The notes: a model not told the origin generated them from the letters alone. Shown: positions 1 through 13,396, numbered from the stretch's first letter. The stretch: DNA of 64,000 nucleotides from Thysanoteuthis rhombus (GCA_963457665.1 OY735215.1:29565041-29629040); one strand, 5' to 3'. Translations and numbers: made by a program.

Positions 1-2660
1 AAAAAAAAAAAAAAAAAACAAAAACAATCTGGCACAGGCCTCTTGGATCAGCAGATGCATTATACATGTGAGAGCTCTCTTTTTTTACTAAAGAGTAGAT
101 ATTGATCAAAACAATGTAGAGTTTAATTCAATTGATCCAATCCATTCGAGATACTTGGAGAGAAAATAGGTTAATTGATTTCAACTTCAAGGAAGTCAAT
201 ACTGACTGAAAATAAAGGAATTGTAAATAAAGGTTTTGAAGGGGTATCAAGTTCGATAGCATTTCTTCTGAAAACTAAAACAAAATACAAGCTCTGCAGT
301 TAATCATTTATACAATCTGGTATTAACAAGTTTCAATCATCCAAGACGAGTAAATCAGACAGCTTGAAAATGGAACTCCAGCACTAATTATTACAACAAT
401 GAAACAAATCTTGTAATTTAAAAGATTTTTCTTCTGGTTGGAAGAAATGTTGTAAGTTCATAATTCAAATGCATTTAGGTACTCATATTGCACAAAAGAG
501 GCCAAGAAGTAGTTAACATATCAAATCTTTAAGGTGAAACTACAAATGTTTCACCAAGATTTAAGATTACCGTCAATAAAAGAGGATGAATAGATGCAAG
601 TTTGCTTTTAGTTACAATATTAGTGTCTTGAAATACGTGGTAACAATTGAGAAAAGTTATTCAGGACTAGGTGGGAGAAGTCATCACGAATGTTATGAAG
701 CAAACAATATCAATTTTAAGTGATAGGAGATTTAGTAAGATTATTAACGATCTAAATGAAGAAAAAATAGGTCAGGTCAGTAAATCAAAATCGAGAAGAT
801 ACATTGAAAATAAAACAAGGAGATCAAAAAGATGAGTTGCTGTAAATTGTTAAAGAACAAATAATTACGAAGAGCAAATCTGGAGGAGATGACCGAACTC
901 TAAGAGACTGCCTCTTCGTGATAAGCAGATGTAAATGACCGATGACAAAATAACGATTGTTTTGTGGCACTTGACTGAATAAACAAAAAATTACTACTTG
1001 TGTTTTAAAGCCACCCACTCGACATAATAAAGACATCGAAACTCCAAATACACACAAACACACTCAAAAGAGAAAACCATTTTTACGAACTAAAAATATT
1101 CACAAGAGACGATCGAAAAAAAAAAAAAAAAATCGGCAAGTAAGCTGCACAGTGTGTAAAGAGCAACAATTGTCTCAGTCTGTTGATAAGTATTCTTAAT
1201 ACAATCATTTTTAGTTATATCATGAAAAAAATTAAACTGGTGACTGAGGTCTTGAATATTGACTTCAAAAGGAATTGTATTTGACCTTTTTTTTTCGTTA
1301 TGACTAACAAGCAAGTATGTACTAGAATTACATACTATGTGGTATCAATACTTTTTTTATCCATCATAAACTACTTTTACTTTAGTAATACTTAATCACC
1401 ACCACCACTCCACCTGACATTAGTAATAATAATATACCCCCACCTCAGTGTCATTATTATAGCTGCGGTCATCATTGATGATGATGATAGTAGTCTAGTA
1501 GTGGTTCCTACCTGACTAAACAACACAAGTAACCCTGTCATGAAAAAGCAAGTAGTTTTTAGCATGTAACATAATAGCTAGGTGATGATAGTATCATCGT
1601 CATCATCACTTCAGAATCTTCATTTCACAAGAACTGAGGTGTTAGATTTTATATGCTGACGGAGATAGAAGGGAAGGGTTGGGCTACTGTTTGTTTCTCC
1701 CTCCCACAAATAACACCCCCACTCTAGATCAGATGATAAAGCTCAAAACATGACAAGTTTAACAGTTGGAAAATTAAAATCAATTGCTATATCGGAAGAG
1801 ATAAAACAAAAAACGCATTAAGCGAACGTAATAGTGTGGTGTAATAAATACTACATTTTTTTTTACAGTAATCAGTGAATCACCTTTCACAGGGAATGTC
1901 CCCCACAACCGTAAATAAGTGCAAAAAAAAAAAAAAAAAAAAAAATGTATATTTTTTTTTAGAACCAACTGAAGACAATTTTGTAAAATAGAAATCAGTT
2001 TTGTCATTTTATGAAGAATCGGTGATGCCATCATTTTCAGGAGATACATTTGGCAAACACCAACAGAAGTTAGTGAAGATTTATACGTCCCAAAATTTAG
2101 ATCAGGTCTTTATCGTTTCTAAATATTTTCGAGGAGTAGAATTTCTGGGACAACTTTTTAGATATGTAGGTGTGTGTGTGAGAGAGAGAGAGAACTAGTC
2201 ATAACGGATTACTTTACTAAAGAAAGCGATCAACCTGGTTGAATAGGAGGAAAGCAGAAAAAAAGTCATGCAGTGCAAAGAAGAGATGAAAGATATCCTC
2301 GACAGACAACTCTCAAGAGGGATCGGTTATTTATTTATTTTAAAGAGATTCTGTTTTTCTTGTCTCTCTCTCTCTCTTCAACCAAGAAAAGAAGTGGAAC
2401 GCCAAGAAGAGAGATCCTTAGTTAAGTTATGTAAAAAGAATCTCATAAAAATAAATGATACGACGACGATGATGATAATAATAATACTGATAATAATGAT
2501 GATGATTATAAGTAAAATAATCTCACCATATTCAGAGTCAAATCCCTGCGCTTGTCCTAGACGAGGATAGGGAGTATTGATAATGGTCGGCGTCGTCCTG
2601 TCTTCTAATCGAATTGTAGGTTTATAAGCCGCGGAAGCTGCTCCAAGTTTGGCCTCGCTT
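1..2660. other. Upstream flank, no gene recognised
   Basis: AT-rich DNA with poly-A at 1-18, poly-A/T tracts near 1118-1132 and 1922-1945, a GT then GA dinucleotide run at about 2169-2193, and GAT/ATA-type trinucleotide runs near 2466-2510. The short open frames here are interrupted by homopolymers, show no domain and have no convincing splice sites. I see nothing I can call a gene. Confidence 0.6.
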
Positions 2661-2674
2661 CCTTCTTGTTAAAT

Positions 2675-2806
2675 ATGACAGAAGAGAGAAGAGAAGCGGC
2701 TGCTGCTGCACCAATGGGCCAAAGACGGAGTGGCAGTGGCAGTAGAGCTTCAGAAGGGGTAACCGCAGAAAGTGATAGCGACAGTAGATACCCAAAGAGA
2801 AAGTAG
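2675..2806 (+). CDS. Possible 43-aa small ORF upstream of EEF1G
   Basis: An ATG-to-TAG frame of 43 codons, rich in Arg, Ala, Ser and Asp, with a poly-Ala stretch and the dipeptide pattern SGSGS. It ends 113 bases before the EEF1G start and sits in locally GC-richer DNA that is probably EEF1G promoter-proximal sequence. I recognise no family. If transcription starts at about 2900 as proposed, this frame lies outside the EEF1G mRNA. It could be chance, a small peptide, or the first exon of an upstream transcript. Confidence that it is a real gene is low. Confidence 0.15.
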   Translation: MTEERREAAAAAPMGQRRSGSGSRASEGVTAESDSDSRYPKRK

Positions 2807-2870
2807 CAGTAGCATAAGACGATATAGACTAAGTGGCAGTAACAGCGACAGGACTCAACATCCGGGCACC

Positions 2871-2910
2871 ATATATAGTATCCCAACTTCTGCGCATAAC
2901 TTCCTTTTCG
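2871..2910 (+). promoter_or_regulatory. Core promoter of EEF1G: TATA-like box plus 5'TOP-type start
   Basis: An ATATATAGTA box at 2871-2880 is followed about 28 bases later by an uninterrupted pyrimidine run (cttccttttc, 2900-2909), 10 bases before the ATG at 2920. EEF1G is a known member of the 5'TOP mRNA class, whose transcripts start with C and a pyrimidine tract, so position 2900 is the natural predicted cap site. That would give a 20-base leader. Alternatively the same pyrimidine tract followed by 'gttag' could be a splice acceptor for an upstream leader exon. The box spacing favours the promoter reading. Confidence 0.55.
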
Positions 2911-2919
2911 GTTAGCAGA

Positions 2920-5900
2920 ATGGCGAGCGGTGTACGTTCAATGATAATGCTTCTTTCAACATCCATTTTTATCGGCGCCAATCCTGCCGGCTTTTCGTTC
3001 GGCAATGGCACTGATCGAAGTATCTTTCTTAGTGCTACACATGCTGATGATATTTTTTGATATTATTTTTTCAGACACTTTATACCTATCCGGAAAATTT
3101 CCGAGCATACAAGATCCTCATTGCTGCAAAATACAGCGGGGCAAACGTGACTGTCGCTTCTGCTCCACCGGCGTTTCAGTTCGGCGAGACCAACAAGTCC
3201 AAGGAATTTCTGGATAAATTCCCTATAGGAAAGGTATATAGCAGGTTGATCTTTTTACAGATGAGATTCGATTGAGGAGTTTTTCTTGCGAAACAAACTC
3301 TTTTCTGCGTAAAATATTCATAGGTTTAGAAAAGCGTGTATTTTAAATGGTTTGTAAAAATGGTTACTGATAGACGGCATACTGCCGATTATTAGTCTGA
3401 TTTTCTTGAAACCAGATTTGATTAATTTTCTTATCTGAGTAGAACTGAGTTTTGTTTTTTAAGCAACCTTACTACTTTTGGATAATTCTACTGGCGATAC
3501 GAGAATGTGGAGCAAAAACCCTTTCTAGAACATACCACTGAAACGGTGAAACCGAATCACACATGATGACTATTAACTTACACGTCATCTGCTAAATTTC
3601 TTGTTTCATTATCAATTTAATTTGGAATGAAAGGTTGTTATTTTAGATCACTAAATTTTGCTCAGACATTCCGTCTAATATATAATCTTATTACTTAGAT
3701 TTCATCTCAATATTTTATTTTCAAGTTGAAACATCGGTCCAATAATTGCATGTGTACGTTCTCTCTAGACTATATTGGATTCGATGTAGAGGTAACGTGT
3801 TCAACTTCTTTAAAGAAATTAGATTCCTAATAATAGATATTTTGGTATTCCTTGAATTACGTGAATCTTTTCCTTAGAGAATATCAATTCATTATTTGTA
3901 TATTAAAAGATCTAGAGCTATAAAAAGCTTGATGAGATTGGTTTAAACAAAGACAGTTTGCTTGATTGTAACTTGGGATTCGTACTTATAATAAAAGTTG
4001 CAATAATTTATATTCTAGTGGAAATGTATTTTTGAATCTAATACTACTCGTGGTGAAGAAAATGCTGATTTTCACTAATAACTTAAGTCGATGTATATAC
4101 ATACTCACTAAAATCTTTCTATTTTTTTAATATTATATTAGGTACCTGCTTTTGAAACTTCATCTGGACAATGCTTCTTTGAGAGTAATGCCATTGCCCA
4201 CTTCGGTAAGTGGCTTTTTCAATTTACAAAAATACATGTAACTATTTAATCTAAGATAAAGAAAATTGAAATTCTTATATAAGATATAACAATAAATTAG
4301 AAATGCATTTGTATTATATTCTGAACAGTCTGTTCATCAGCATATTGAAAGTTCCATTGATATTGAAATGTAAAAAGTTCCTTTGAATCTAGTTTAACCT
4401 GGGGTCACCCTTCGAAATGAGCTTAATAAAACTTGCTGGGGAAATTTTTGAAAATTATTTTATATCAAAACTAATCACTCTGCCAAATTTTTTTTCCTTA
4501 GATGAAAGCAACATCTGCATTGCAGGGTTCTGAACCCAGGATATGCATACCCCCAGAAGTACATTTGCACTTATCAGGGGGCACATATGGAACTGAGTTT
4601 AACCATGGTGTACATTTCTATCATAATGCAGCCAACTTGACAAGCTCTCCTCCCTCAAGTTTTCATGTTACGAAGTTGCATGAAATATATATATATATAT
4701 CTCCCCTTGTATTAAAGAACTTGTTACCCCCCAAACCAGCTCACAATCTAAGGCACACATTCTAAGAATTAATCACTGAGTATTGTATGAAGCTGGAAAA
4801 TAAAGGATATTTTCTACACTTTACTATTACAAATGGAGTCCTCATTAAGATATTAATTTTAATTTTTGATCTTTAATTATGGGAACGTAATAAAATGTCA
4901 TTTTAATTTTGATCTCAAGGTAATCATGCTTTAGAAAAGTAATTATTGAACCACAAAAGATTGATTTCTATGGGGTGATTGTATTGAGATTGATATTTAC
5001 TACCAAGTTCAGCTTAATCTGGCACAAGGCTAAGAGGAAAATGAATGTGGGGAGATTGTATCAATCTTTTAAGTAGAGGGCTTGTCCATCTTTGAAATAG
5101 ATGTTTGGCTTCTGTGAAAAACTGACTTTTAATTTAGATATACAAATTTGCTGTTTTTTCTCCATTAATTCCAGTTCATCTAAATAGCCTGATTTTAATG
5201 ATTGAGTTGTTTGGTTGTGCCACAGACAGTTAGGCTTGATTTGTATCCTTTATTTTCAGTTGGGTCAGCTCAACTGCGAGGCACGACAGATGAAGATGCT
5301 GCCCATGTTCTCCAATGGATCAACTTCGCTGACAATGAGATTCTCCCCGCCTCCTGTACCTGGGTATATCCCTGCCTTGGTATAATTCAGTTCAATAAAC
5401 AGGTAAATGAGTAGGGTATAATTGATAGATTTGCCTTCTAGTGCTATGTTGGGAAATCTAATATCTGGTACTGTCTTATGAATAAATGCATTTTGCAAAG
5501 GAGTGAGATTTTTAATGAAATTGAGAAACTAGATCAGATCACTTGTACCTAAAAAATAAATTTTAGTCAAAAATTTAGGTTGGACGAATCTGCTCTTGGT
5601 GAAAAAGCTTATTGAGAACTTATTTCCATCTGTAACTTCATGGACAAGAATGTTTTGTGTATATGTGGTTATATACCATCAGATACAATGAGATATTTAC
5701 CAAGCACCAGGCCACAGGTACCAGTGAAGGTAAAGTTCAGTAGCTATGGTTTGAGATTAAACTGAGTTGTATTTCTGTATGTAAATTTATGAAACAAATA
5801 TGCTAAATTGACTTGGTAAATCTAAGACTTAAGTGCCTGGAAAAATATTGGAATCTGGGGATACCATTGTTCTGCAGAACTTTTTATCTTCTAGATATAT

Positions 5901-8900
5901 TCTTGATCTCTTCCAATTTGATTCTATATAAAACGTTTTGAAATATTTTAAGAGTTGAGAATATTTAAGCTAATATGTATTAGGTCTTTTAGTGAATACT
6001 GATAATGGAATTTAAACAATCTTCTGTGAAAATCTAATACTTGAATGTGATGATTCTGCTTTTAATTCCAACTAATGACTGAATTTTCTCTTCAAAGGAA
6101 ACTGAGAAGGCCAAGGAACAAATCAAAAAAGTCTTGAAGGTCCTGAATGACTACCTGCAGACTCGCACCTATCTGGTTGGTGAACGCATCACCCAAGCAG
6201 ATATTACTGTTGCTTGCAATATGCTGCAGCTGTACAAATATGTAAGTACTAAAATACTTTATTGTTAATGAAACCACTTAGTATATAATTAGTACTCTAA
6301 CAACTTCCTCATATAAAACTTTGTTCCCTTGGGTGTATGAAGATGAAATTAGGTATTTTATGACCACCATACAACCACTCAGAGGTTGGAATGAAATTCA
6401 ACCCACAATACTTCCATTAGTTAATGGTTTATTTTTAGTGTTAGTTTTTGAAAATTGTTTCCCCATGAACATCATACAGCTTACTGAAGAACACTTATTT
6501 TCAATTTTCATATAAGACCAGTGATGATCTCTGCTGAGTTGAACAGCAGATATCTCAGATCCTTATATAAATAATCCTCTCAATTTTTCTTCAAATGAAT
6601 TAGAATTGAAATTTTTCTTTCACTACTTAATCTATTCGGAGACCTATTGAATATGTTAATTATATGGTTCCTGAATACATGTCTACTAAAAATAGTGAGC
6701 AGCATGTTCATTGTATGTATATATTGGTTTCAGGTGCTTGATCCAGAATTCCGAAGCCCCTACATCAATGTCAATAGGTGGTTCACTACAATGATCAACC
6801 AGACGCACTTCAAATCTGTGGTTGGCAATGTACAAATGTGTGAAAAGATGGCTCAGTTTGATCGTGAGTTTTTTTAACTATATTTATTTTATAATTCTGT
6901 TCGTATTGTGATGCTGGGAAAATATTGGCTAATAGATGTTAGAGAAATGTTTAGAAAAAGGCTCCTACTTGTAGTTCCAAACTGATACCCAATGAATTTG
7001 CTTGAACAGTTGAAACTTTCCTCTTGTTGATCTAAAAGCCAATCTGTGCATTGGACGAAGATGTGATGTTTGTCAAAAATTTGCTCCTTGCCTTCTGATC
7101 AATTAAGATGCAGCTTTACAACAGCTAGTAGGATTTTTTTCTAAGGGAGATAACCTTTTAGTTAATGCACGAAAAATTGTTTGAAGAGGAGATTATCCGA
7201 AATAATTTGTGTGGAGTCCAATCACCAAGCATAGTTATTCCTCTTGAATTTTGTTTTTGAAATTTCAAAGCCGGGCATACATAAAAATATTTCCTTACGG
7301 TAGGGTTTGAGGTCTATGCGACGTTACTGGGTGTGGGAAATTTTTTTATTTAATTCGATGAGTATATAATTTTCATGAATGTTTTTAACCATCAGTTCAA
7401 TTTTGTAGTTTTTATTTTCTAACCAGCCAGAATAGTTATGAATCTCACCTGTCTCGGATTTATTCCGGTGGGGGGGGGTGTAAGAGAATATCATTTTTGT
7501 AGGTTTCAGTTTTTTCCTTCTAACTAGTCATGATAAATCAACTGAGATGAAATTTCTTCAATCCATGGATTTGCTCTTTCCTCTTCTCACCCCTATTAAA
7601 GCTTCAAAATGTACATAAGCTGATGTTCTCATGCATTAGAGATTCTTCATTTTAAAACACATAAAATATCTACTTACATGTTCTGTGGATAACATCTTGA
7701 AATTCTGAAAGCTTTAAACAGGTGAATAATGGAAGGAAAGGTACATAAATCCATTGATTGAAATTTAGTCTTTGTAACTTTTATTTGTAAAAATAACTTC
7801 AAAAAGGAAAAAAGAACGTAATCTGAGAAAGGAAGGTTTTTAGAGCCTTTTGTATGGGCTGGTTAAAAAAAAATTGAAAGTGAAGAGTGGTATTTAAAGA
7901 AAATTGAAAGATCTGTATTCAACACCCAGTTACACTGCTTAAACCTAGAACTCTACCATAGAGATTTTTTGATGTCATGTCCAGAATTTTTTTTTTTTTT
8001 TTTTTATCCCTCCTCCTCTCAAATTCAAAGACAATAACTTTAGTCATTGAACCTCACTTCAGTATTAGTACTGGATTTGTTATATCAGATGCTGAGTTTT
8101 CAAATTATGGGTGTAATTTAATTTCAATATGTTTGCATGTATGGAATTTTTAGGCAATCTTGTTTTTATGCTTGTAAATGAACAACTCCCCCTCGGTGAA
8201 CTACTTGAATAGAAATAAGGCAATAAATTACAAAAATTGATTTATTGACAATGATGAATTATTAGCAGAAGAAAGTGTTATCCAGCAAATGTAATTATTG
8301 AGCAAATCAGTGTCAGCTTTACACAAAAAAAAAACCCACTTTAGTAGGTATGTACTCCTTGAGCTGTTCGATGTACTTAGTTTTAATGTCGGGCTAATGG
8401 CGTCATTCGGCTTATTGAAGCTAATATTATTTACTACAGCATGATTCTGTGGCCCATTGTATGCTTCGCATTCTTCGGTAATTATTCTTCAGCAATCTTT
8501 TGTTCTGTTGATGAATTGAAGAATTCAATTCAGCAAATGAGAGTTGCTTCCCCCCACTGACAAAGTATAAAAGTTTAATTTTAAAATATTTGTATTGTCA
8601 ACAAAAGCTATGAAGTCTTTATAGCCTTGACTAACCATATTACCCTTGTAATCCCACAATTGTGCTTATCAGCTGATAGCTCCTATTAACCATAAAGGTG
8701 AAATAAGCAAATTGTAATGTTGATTACTTGATGTGAGTGGAATCGATAAATTTGAAAATTTAATTATATTGAAATTATCAGAATTATAACTTCATTTGTG
8801 AAATTTTGAGCAAAGTTCTTTGATAGCAAATTTATACAACTAGAACTAGTAAGTAAAATGGATAAATTACAAATGATTTTTGAGGTGCAATTGTTGAATT

Positions 8901-11900
8901 TTATAAATTATCAAAAATTATGTAAATCGCTTTTGGTTTTGATTTACTTGCAGAATTCCATGTTTTGGTTAATTAGTTTGCCTTAGGCAAAGGCTCTCTT
9001 GAAATTGGATTTTTAAGTTTCTTATCTATGCTTTTTAGCAAAGAAATATGCTGAGATTCATGGTCAGGGAAGGAAGGACAAGAGGGATAAAGCTCAAAAG
9101 ACAGAAAAGGCAAAAACTCCACCAAAGCCCAAGGTAAAAATTCATTTCTCTCGACATTTATTCTTTTTGTTGCTTTTATTTTTTAATTTTTTTTTTTCTG
9201 CTTTTGACTCTAGTTTCTCAGTCTTGAATTGTTTTGCAACTTATTAGAATTATATCATTGGGCAGACTAGTACTTACTTGGATTTAGCAAGTTTGGTATT
9301 GTGCCTTTTTTTAAGCATTTAGTGAGTGAATTCTGTCTAGAGCTTGAGTGTAATATGCTTTCAATTTCACTATGAGCATGTGTTTTTGGTTGGGATGATG
9401 TGCATTCTAAGTTATTTTTTGACATGCTGGGTGCTAAAACAAATGGTTTACCAGGGTATTTGGACTACTGCTCACTGAAGCTCATTTGAGCTCCATAACT
9501 GTCCATATCTAGCTTTGTTAGATAGGCCCCTAAGTCATAGTACCAGCATATTGAATGCAGTACATTGTTTTATCTTTTAAATGAAATGTCTGCCTTTTAT
9601 ATACCGACAGATTGATCGGATCTCTTACAGTATAGTGGCTTTTTATTTTTGAAGTTTGAAGAAACTACTCAAATCGATGGGAATGTTTCAGAAGTTTCAG
9701 ACAACTTGAGATGAGTAAATTCCAGATTTTGCCACAACTGATGCGGATCAAAATTTAAATTTGTATTGATACTTCATTAATTTTGAACTAGAGTATACAA
9801 TTTTTGTTATCCATGTATGAACTACAAATGTTGACATTTCTGGAAAATTCAAGGTACCTAAATAGTTCCTTTGTTTACCAGGAAAAACTGCAGCTGTAGA
9901 ATACATATTCAGTTCGTTTCTGAAAGTAAATTCTACTGAATGCTTCTATTGGTTTTGTCATGTTTACAATAGAAATATGAGCTGTTGATTAGTCCTATTT
10001 TCTTCCTGGAAACACTACTTATCGAGTTTGTTTTCTATATTGCCCCTTTTTTTAATATCCTTTCTTTTTCTTTTTTTTCTTAATTTTCCTTCCTTTCAGC
10101 AACCAGAGGTAAAGAAAGAGCCTTCAGAGGAGCCCGAACCCAAGCCTCCAAAGAAAGAAGATCCTTTCGCCAAGTTTCCAAAAGGGTCAGTTGAAACCTT
10201 GTTTGCATAATAAATTCATTTTGCATCCTGTATTCGCTGGACTATTGAGACAAATGGTTTACAAGGATATCTTGAGGACTATTGCTCACTGCAAACTCAT
10301 CCAAGCTCCCCAACTCTTACCTGTTCAGTATACTACTCCATAGTCATAATGCCATCACATTTGATGCAGTGTTATATTTGGATAGCCTTTTTAAAATAGA
10401 GTTCAAGTAACAGTATACATGGTAGGTCTTTCAGTAGGCCTGACATAAGATTCCCAGGATAGCATTTTAGAGGAGTGGGAACTCAACACTTGTAAGCTGC
10501 TGATTGGCAGTTTCATCTTTTAATCTTGATCATTGAATAGAATTGAATTTGCAGGTGGGGGGGGCAGCTATTTTGAAGTGAACCAGTAAGCATTGATTGC
10601 TATTCTAATTTCAACTGGAAGTTATTGAACTTCATTGCAATGGAAAATATAAAGACTATTTTAAACATCCAAGTCCAGTTAGGGTTTTCAAGACTTTCTG
10701 TCAAGGAAATATTAACCTATGCAAATCCTTGTCTGTATGGAATATGCATGGCAGTACAAGAGAAAGGAATTGGTTCATAATTAGATTTAAAAAAAAATGA
10801 TCCCCTTACTTGGTCTTTTATAACTTTGTATAAAACAAGATTTTCTATTAAAAACTGAAGTTGAGGGCACAGTAGGATCAATGTTGTATAAAATACCAGG
10901 AAAAAAAATGTTCTGTTTGGTGTGATAGGCAAAAGCTTCAACTTGAATGTGTTTTTTTTTTTTTTTTTCCCCAATCATTTTCATTAGACGAGTTCGCCAT
11001 CTTTTTATCTCTTGCTCTATTTTGCGTCTAGCTTTTGATTGTAAATTTTTCATTGGCTTCAATGTCTTATTTCCTTTATTTTTGTTCAATGTCTTGATCT
11101 ATTCATATTAATTCTTGGATATTTAACATATTCAATCAATGATGGTTGCAATGGAGTTGTCTTCCTATCAGTAGCTGCTGTGATTTGATGGAACAAAATT
11201 TGATTTTTACAACCAGAATTTTTTTTTTTTCTCCCTAATGTGCTGATATTCAAGGTGAAGCAGTGATTTATAATCTTGCCAAACTTTATTTCCTTTCAGA
11301 AATTTTAATATGGATGAATTCAAGAGAACTTACTCTAATAATGATACGGTCTCTGTAGCCATGCCATACTTTTGGGAACACTTTGAGAAAGAATATTATT
11401 CTATTTGGCGTGGAGACTACAAGTACAACAATGAGTTGACTCAAGTTTTCATGACCTGCAACTTGGTAGGAGGTAAGGACTCTTTTCTTTTTCCACTTGT
11501 TACTATACTTGGACCTATTTTGCCTTGACAGTCTTTCATTTCATTTGATCTTTTGCTGGTGAATTTCCACCTACAGTCCTTGCGTTAGTTTTATTTTTGG
11601 TCATCATTCAGAAAAAGTTTGAATCTATAAAATAGCTTTCTTTTGAGTCGGGCTTTTATGTAAATTAATTCTGTCTGCAGTCTAAATACTACTGAATAGC
11701 TCTATTACTCTAATCTTTGAAGAATTTTAGCTGTGGTTTCTGAATACATGTACATAAAGCTATATGATCAGTTCAACTTTTCTCTAGTCTGTTTAGTTTA
11801 AGGTTTTTTTCTTTCTCCAAACTGGTTACAAATTATGTTCTGATTTCTTTTAGGAATGTTCCAGCGTTTAGAGAAAATGAAGAAAAATGCTTTTGCATGC

Positions 11901-12395
11901 GCTCTGATCTTTGGCGAAAATAATGCAAACTCTATATCTGGCATTTGGGTGTGGCCCGGCCAGGAATTAGCCTTTGAGGTGAGTATTTTCTTTAAAAGTT
12001 TCTAGTATACTAAGTAATTTTAATCTATTAGCTGCATGTAGCTTCACTCGGGATATTTCAGTCATGTGATGAATCTACCAGATGAATTAATATCTAAATT
12101 ATGTGGTATGCGATTTTCAGCTGAGTATTTAGAATCATATTGAAGTGACTTGGATACTTGAATGTAAATAGAAAAAATCTCCAAGTTTGCTTTATAGAAA
12201 CATTGAGATAAACTTTTTTTTTTTTTTTCTTTTCCTCTAAAGTTGTGCCCTGACTGGATGGTTGATTATGAAGTGTATGAATGGACCAAGATGGACCCAG
12301 ATGATGAAAAAACCAGGACAATGGTAAAAGAATACTTTGCTATGGAGGGAGACTTTGATGGCAGAAAGTACAACCAAGGCAAAGTTTTTAAATAA
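2920..12395 (+). CDS. EEF1G: Translation elongation factor 1 gamma, complete, 11 coding exons
   Basis: Exons (coding): 2920-2931, 3075-3233, 4142-4205, 5260-5402, 6098-6241, 6734-6863, 9039-9133, 10100-10185, 11300-11472, 11854-11978, 12243-12395. All junctions are GT-AG and keep one frame of 427 aa plus TAA; vertebrate proteins are about 437 aa. The start follows from exon 1 encoding MASG and joining in phase 0 to TLYTYPENF, the family's typical N-terminus. Residues 1-82 are a thioredoxin-fold GST N-domain (FESNAIAHF at its end). Residues 88-217 are the GST C-domain ([17 protein letters not shown]). Residues 218-270 are a Lys/Glu/Pro-rich hinge, shorter than in mammals. Residues 271-427 are the conserved EF1G C-terminal domain ([23 protein letters not shown] end). 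It is the structural subunit of the eEF1B nucleotide-exchange complex that recharges eEF1A in the cytoplasm. Introns 7 and 8 carry MITE-like repeats. Confidence 0.96.
9440..9612. repeat. Diverged MITE-like copy in EEF1G intron 7
   Basis: The block 'aatggtttaccagggtattt' through 'tattgaatgcag' and 'cttttatataccgacag' is colinear with the repeats at 10227-10400 and 30646-30830. Shared elements are an 'ggtattt...gactactgctcactg' core, an 'accagcatattg' motif and a terminal 'tatatac' motif. The left terminal inverted repeat is not recognisable. The call rests on comparison inside this window only. Confidence 0.5.
10227..10400. repeat. MITE-like copy in EEF1G intron 8
   Basis: It begins 'cctgtattcgctggactatt', matching the left end of the copies at 31977 (actgtatttgctggcatata) and 26169. 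The core 'ttacaaggatatcttgaggactattgctcactgcaa' type sequence and the later 'cataatgccatcacatttgatgcagt' match the copy at 30646-30830 in the same order. It is probably a non-autonomous DNA transposon. No coding capacity is seen. Confidence 0.55.
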
Positions 12396-12422
12396 ATTGC
12401 ATTTTCAATCGTCTGAACTAAC

Positions 12423-12428
12423 AATAAA
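12423..12428 (+). promoter_or_regulatory. EEF1G polyadenylation signal
   Basis: A canonical AATAAA lies 27 bases after the EEF1G stop codon, followed by a T/G-rich stretch (tgtttgtctgtgtctc) from about 12450. This predicts an unusually compact 3'UTR of roughly 50 bases, in keeping with a highly expressed housekeeping mRNA. Confidence 0.75.
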
Positions 12429-12743
12429 AACTATAAATTCATAAAGATAAATGTTTGTCTGTGTCTCTTTCAACTCCCCTCCCCCAAATTTAGTCCAACT
12501 TTTCACGTAGATTTCATTGCCATTATTTGAGCCATTTGTTTTATGCTGAACTTGTGCAGATTTGTGGCAAATCATTAGCTGAAACATTACAAGTGGAAAG
12601 TGGTCTGGATGTAAACTAGATTTCAAATGCTAGATCATATTAATGAACCTATGCAAGTGCCAAGTCCTGGTGCTCCCTAAACACAGAACTCTTACCAGGT
12701 GTGGCATAGTTGAATGAAGGCAAGACAGTGCAACTGTCAGATT

Positions 12744-13102
12744 TATTGTGAAGGCTTTACTTGAGCTCTTTTCAGTTGACTAACCAGTGACTGCAATAGC
12801 TGCAAACCTCTCATGAAGACAGGAGCTTCTGGGGAAAAATTCAAGCGGTGAAGGTGATACTGGTTGACCATCTTTTTGATGGCACTTGACAACTACCATG
12901 CATACTGAAGGACTGGTTGTCCCTGCAGTTCTTCCAGTATTTTTTGGGATACGGACCCCGTGCCCGGGCCTTGTAGGGACAGCTCACAAGCCGCTGTCAT
13001 TAGCTTCAAGCCGAGTGAGGCTGGATCTTCCAAGATGATACCATTCACATTGCTGGCTCTCTGCATGACTTCCAGGTTGGTGACAACTGATTCCCATTGC
13101 TG
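12744..13102 (-). pseudogene. Decayed protein-coding-like stretch of unknown family
   Basis: On the minus strand a single frame stays open for about 115 codons from 13102 to about 12744, interrupted once by TAG at 12893-12895 where the codon looks like a mutated Trp. The predicted chain is well-mixed and helical in character (for example ASLGLKLMTAACELSLQG and SQKILEELQG), unlike the homopolymer-driven frames elsewhere. It ends in TAA overlapping an AATAAA. I do not recognise the family. It could be a retroposed 3' end of a cellular gene, a transposon ORF, or a degenerate terminal exon lying tail-to-tail with EEF1G. Confidence 0.35.
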
Positions 13103-13396
13103 TTAGGGCTCTTGTGCTAACACTCGAGTAGTAAAAGTTGTATAAACAAATTGAACTGTCAATTTGTTACATCCAATCTTTGGTGTTATTTCTTTCTTTT
13201 TCATCAATTTTCAGTTGTGTAATTAATGGACTGCACAACTGAAGTCCTCATATTGTCACATATTTAGCTAGTAAAGAAAAAACTTACTTGAACCAAAGTG
13301 TGCAAAGACAAATCTTGAATATTAGTGAAGATCTTCATCTTTTTCTAATTTTAATATCCTATTGAACCCCTTCCTAAAATTTGCCATGCTCTAGAT

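Noticed and set aside
2268-2570. 100-aa plus-strand frame
   Set aside because: Driven by GAT/ATA repeats (poly-Met/Ile) and a CT run; no domain.
2605-3011. Minus-strand frames antisense to the EEF1G promoter and exon 1
   Set aside because: They mirror the GC-richer promoter patch; no domains, and they conflict with the clear EEF1G start.
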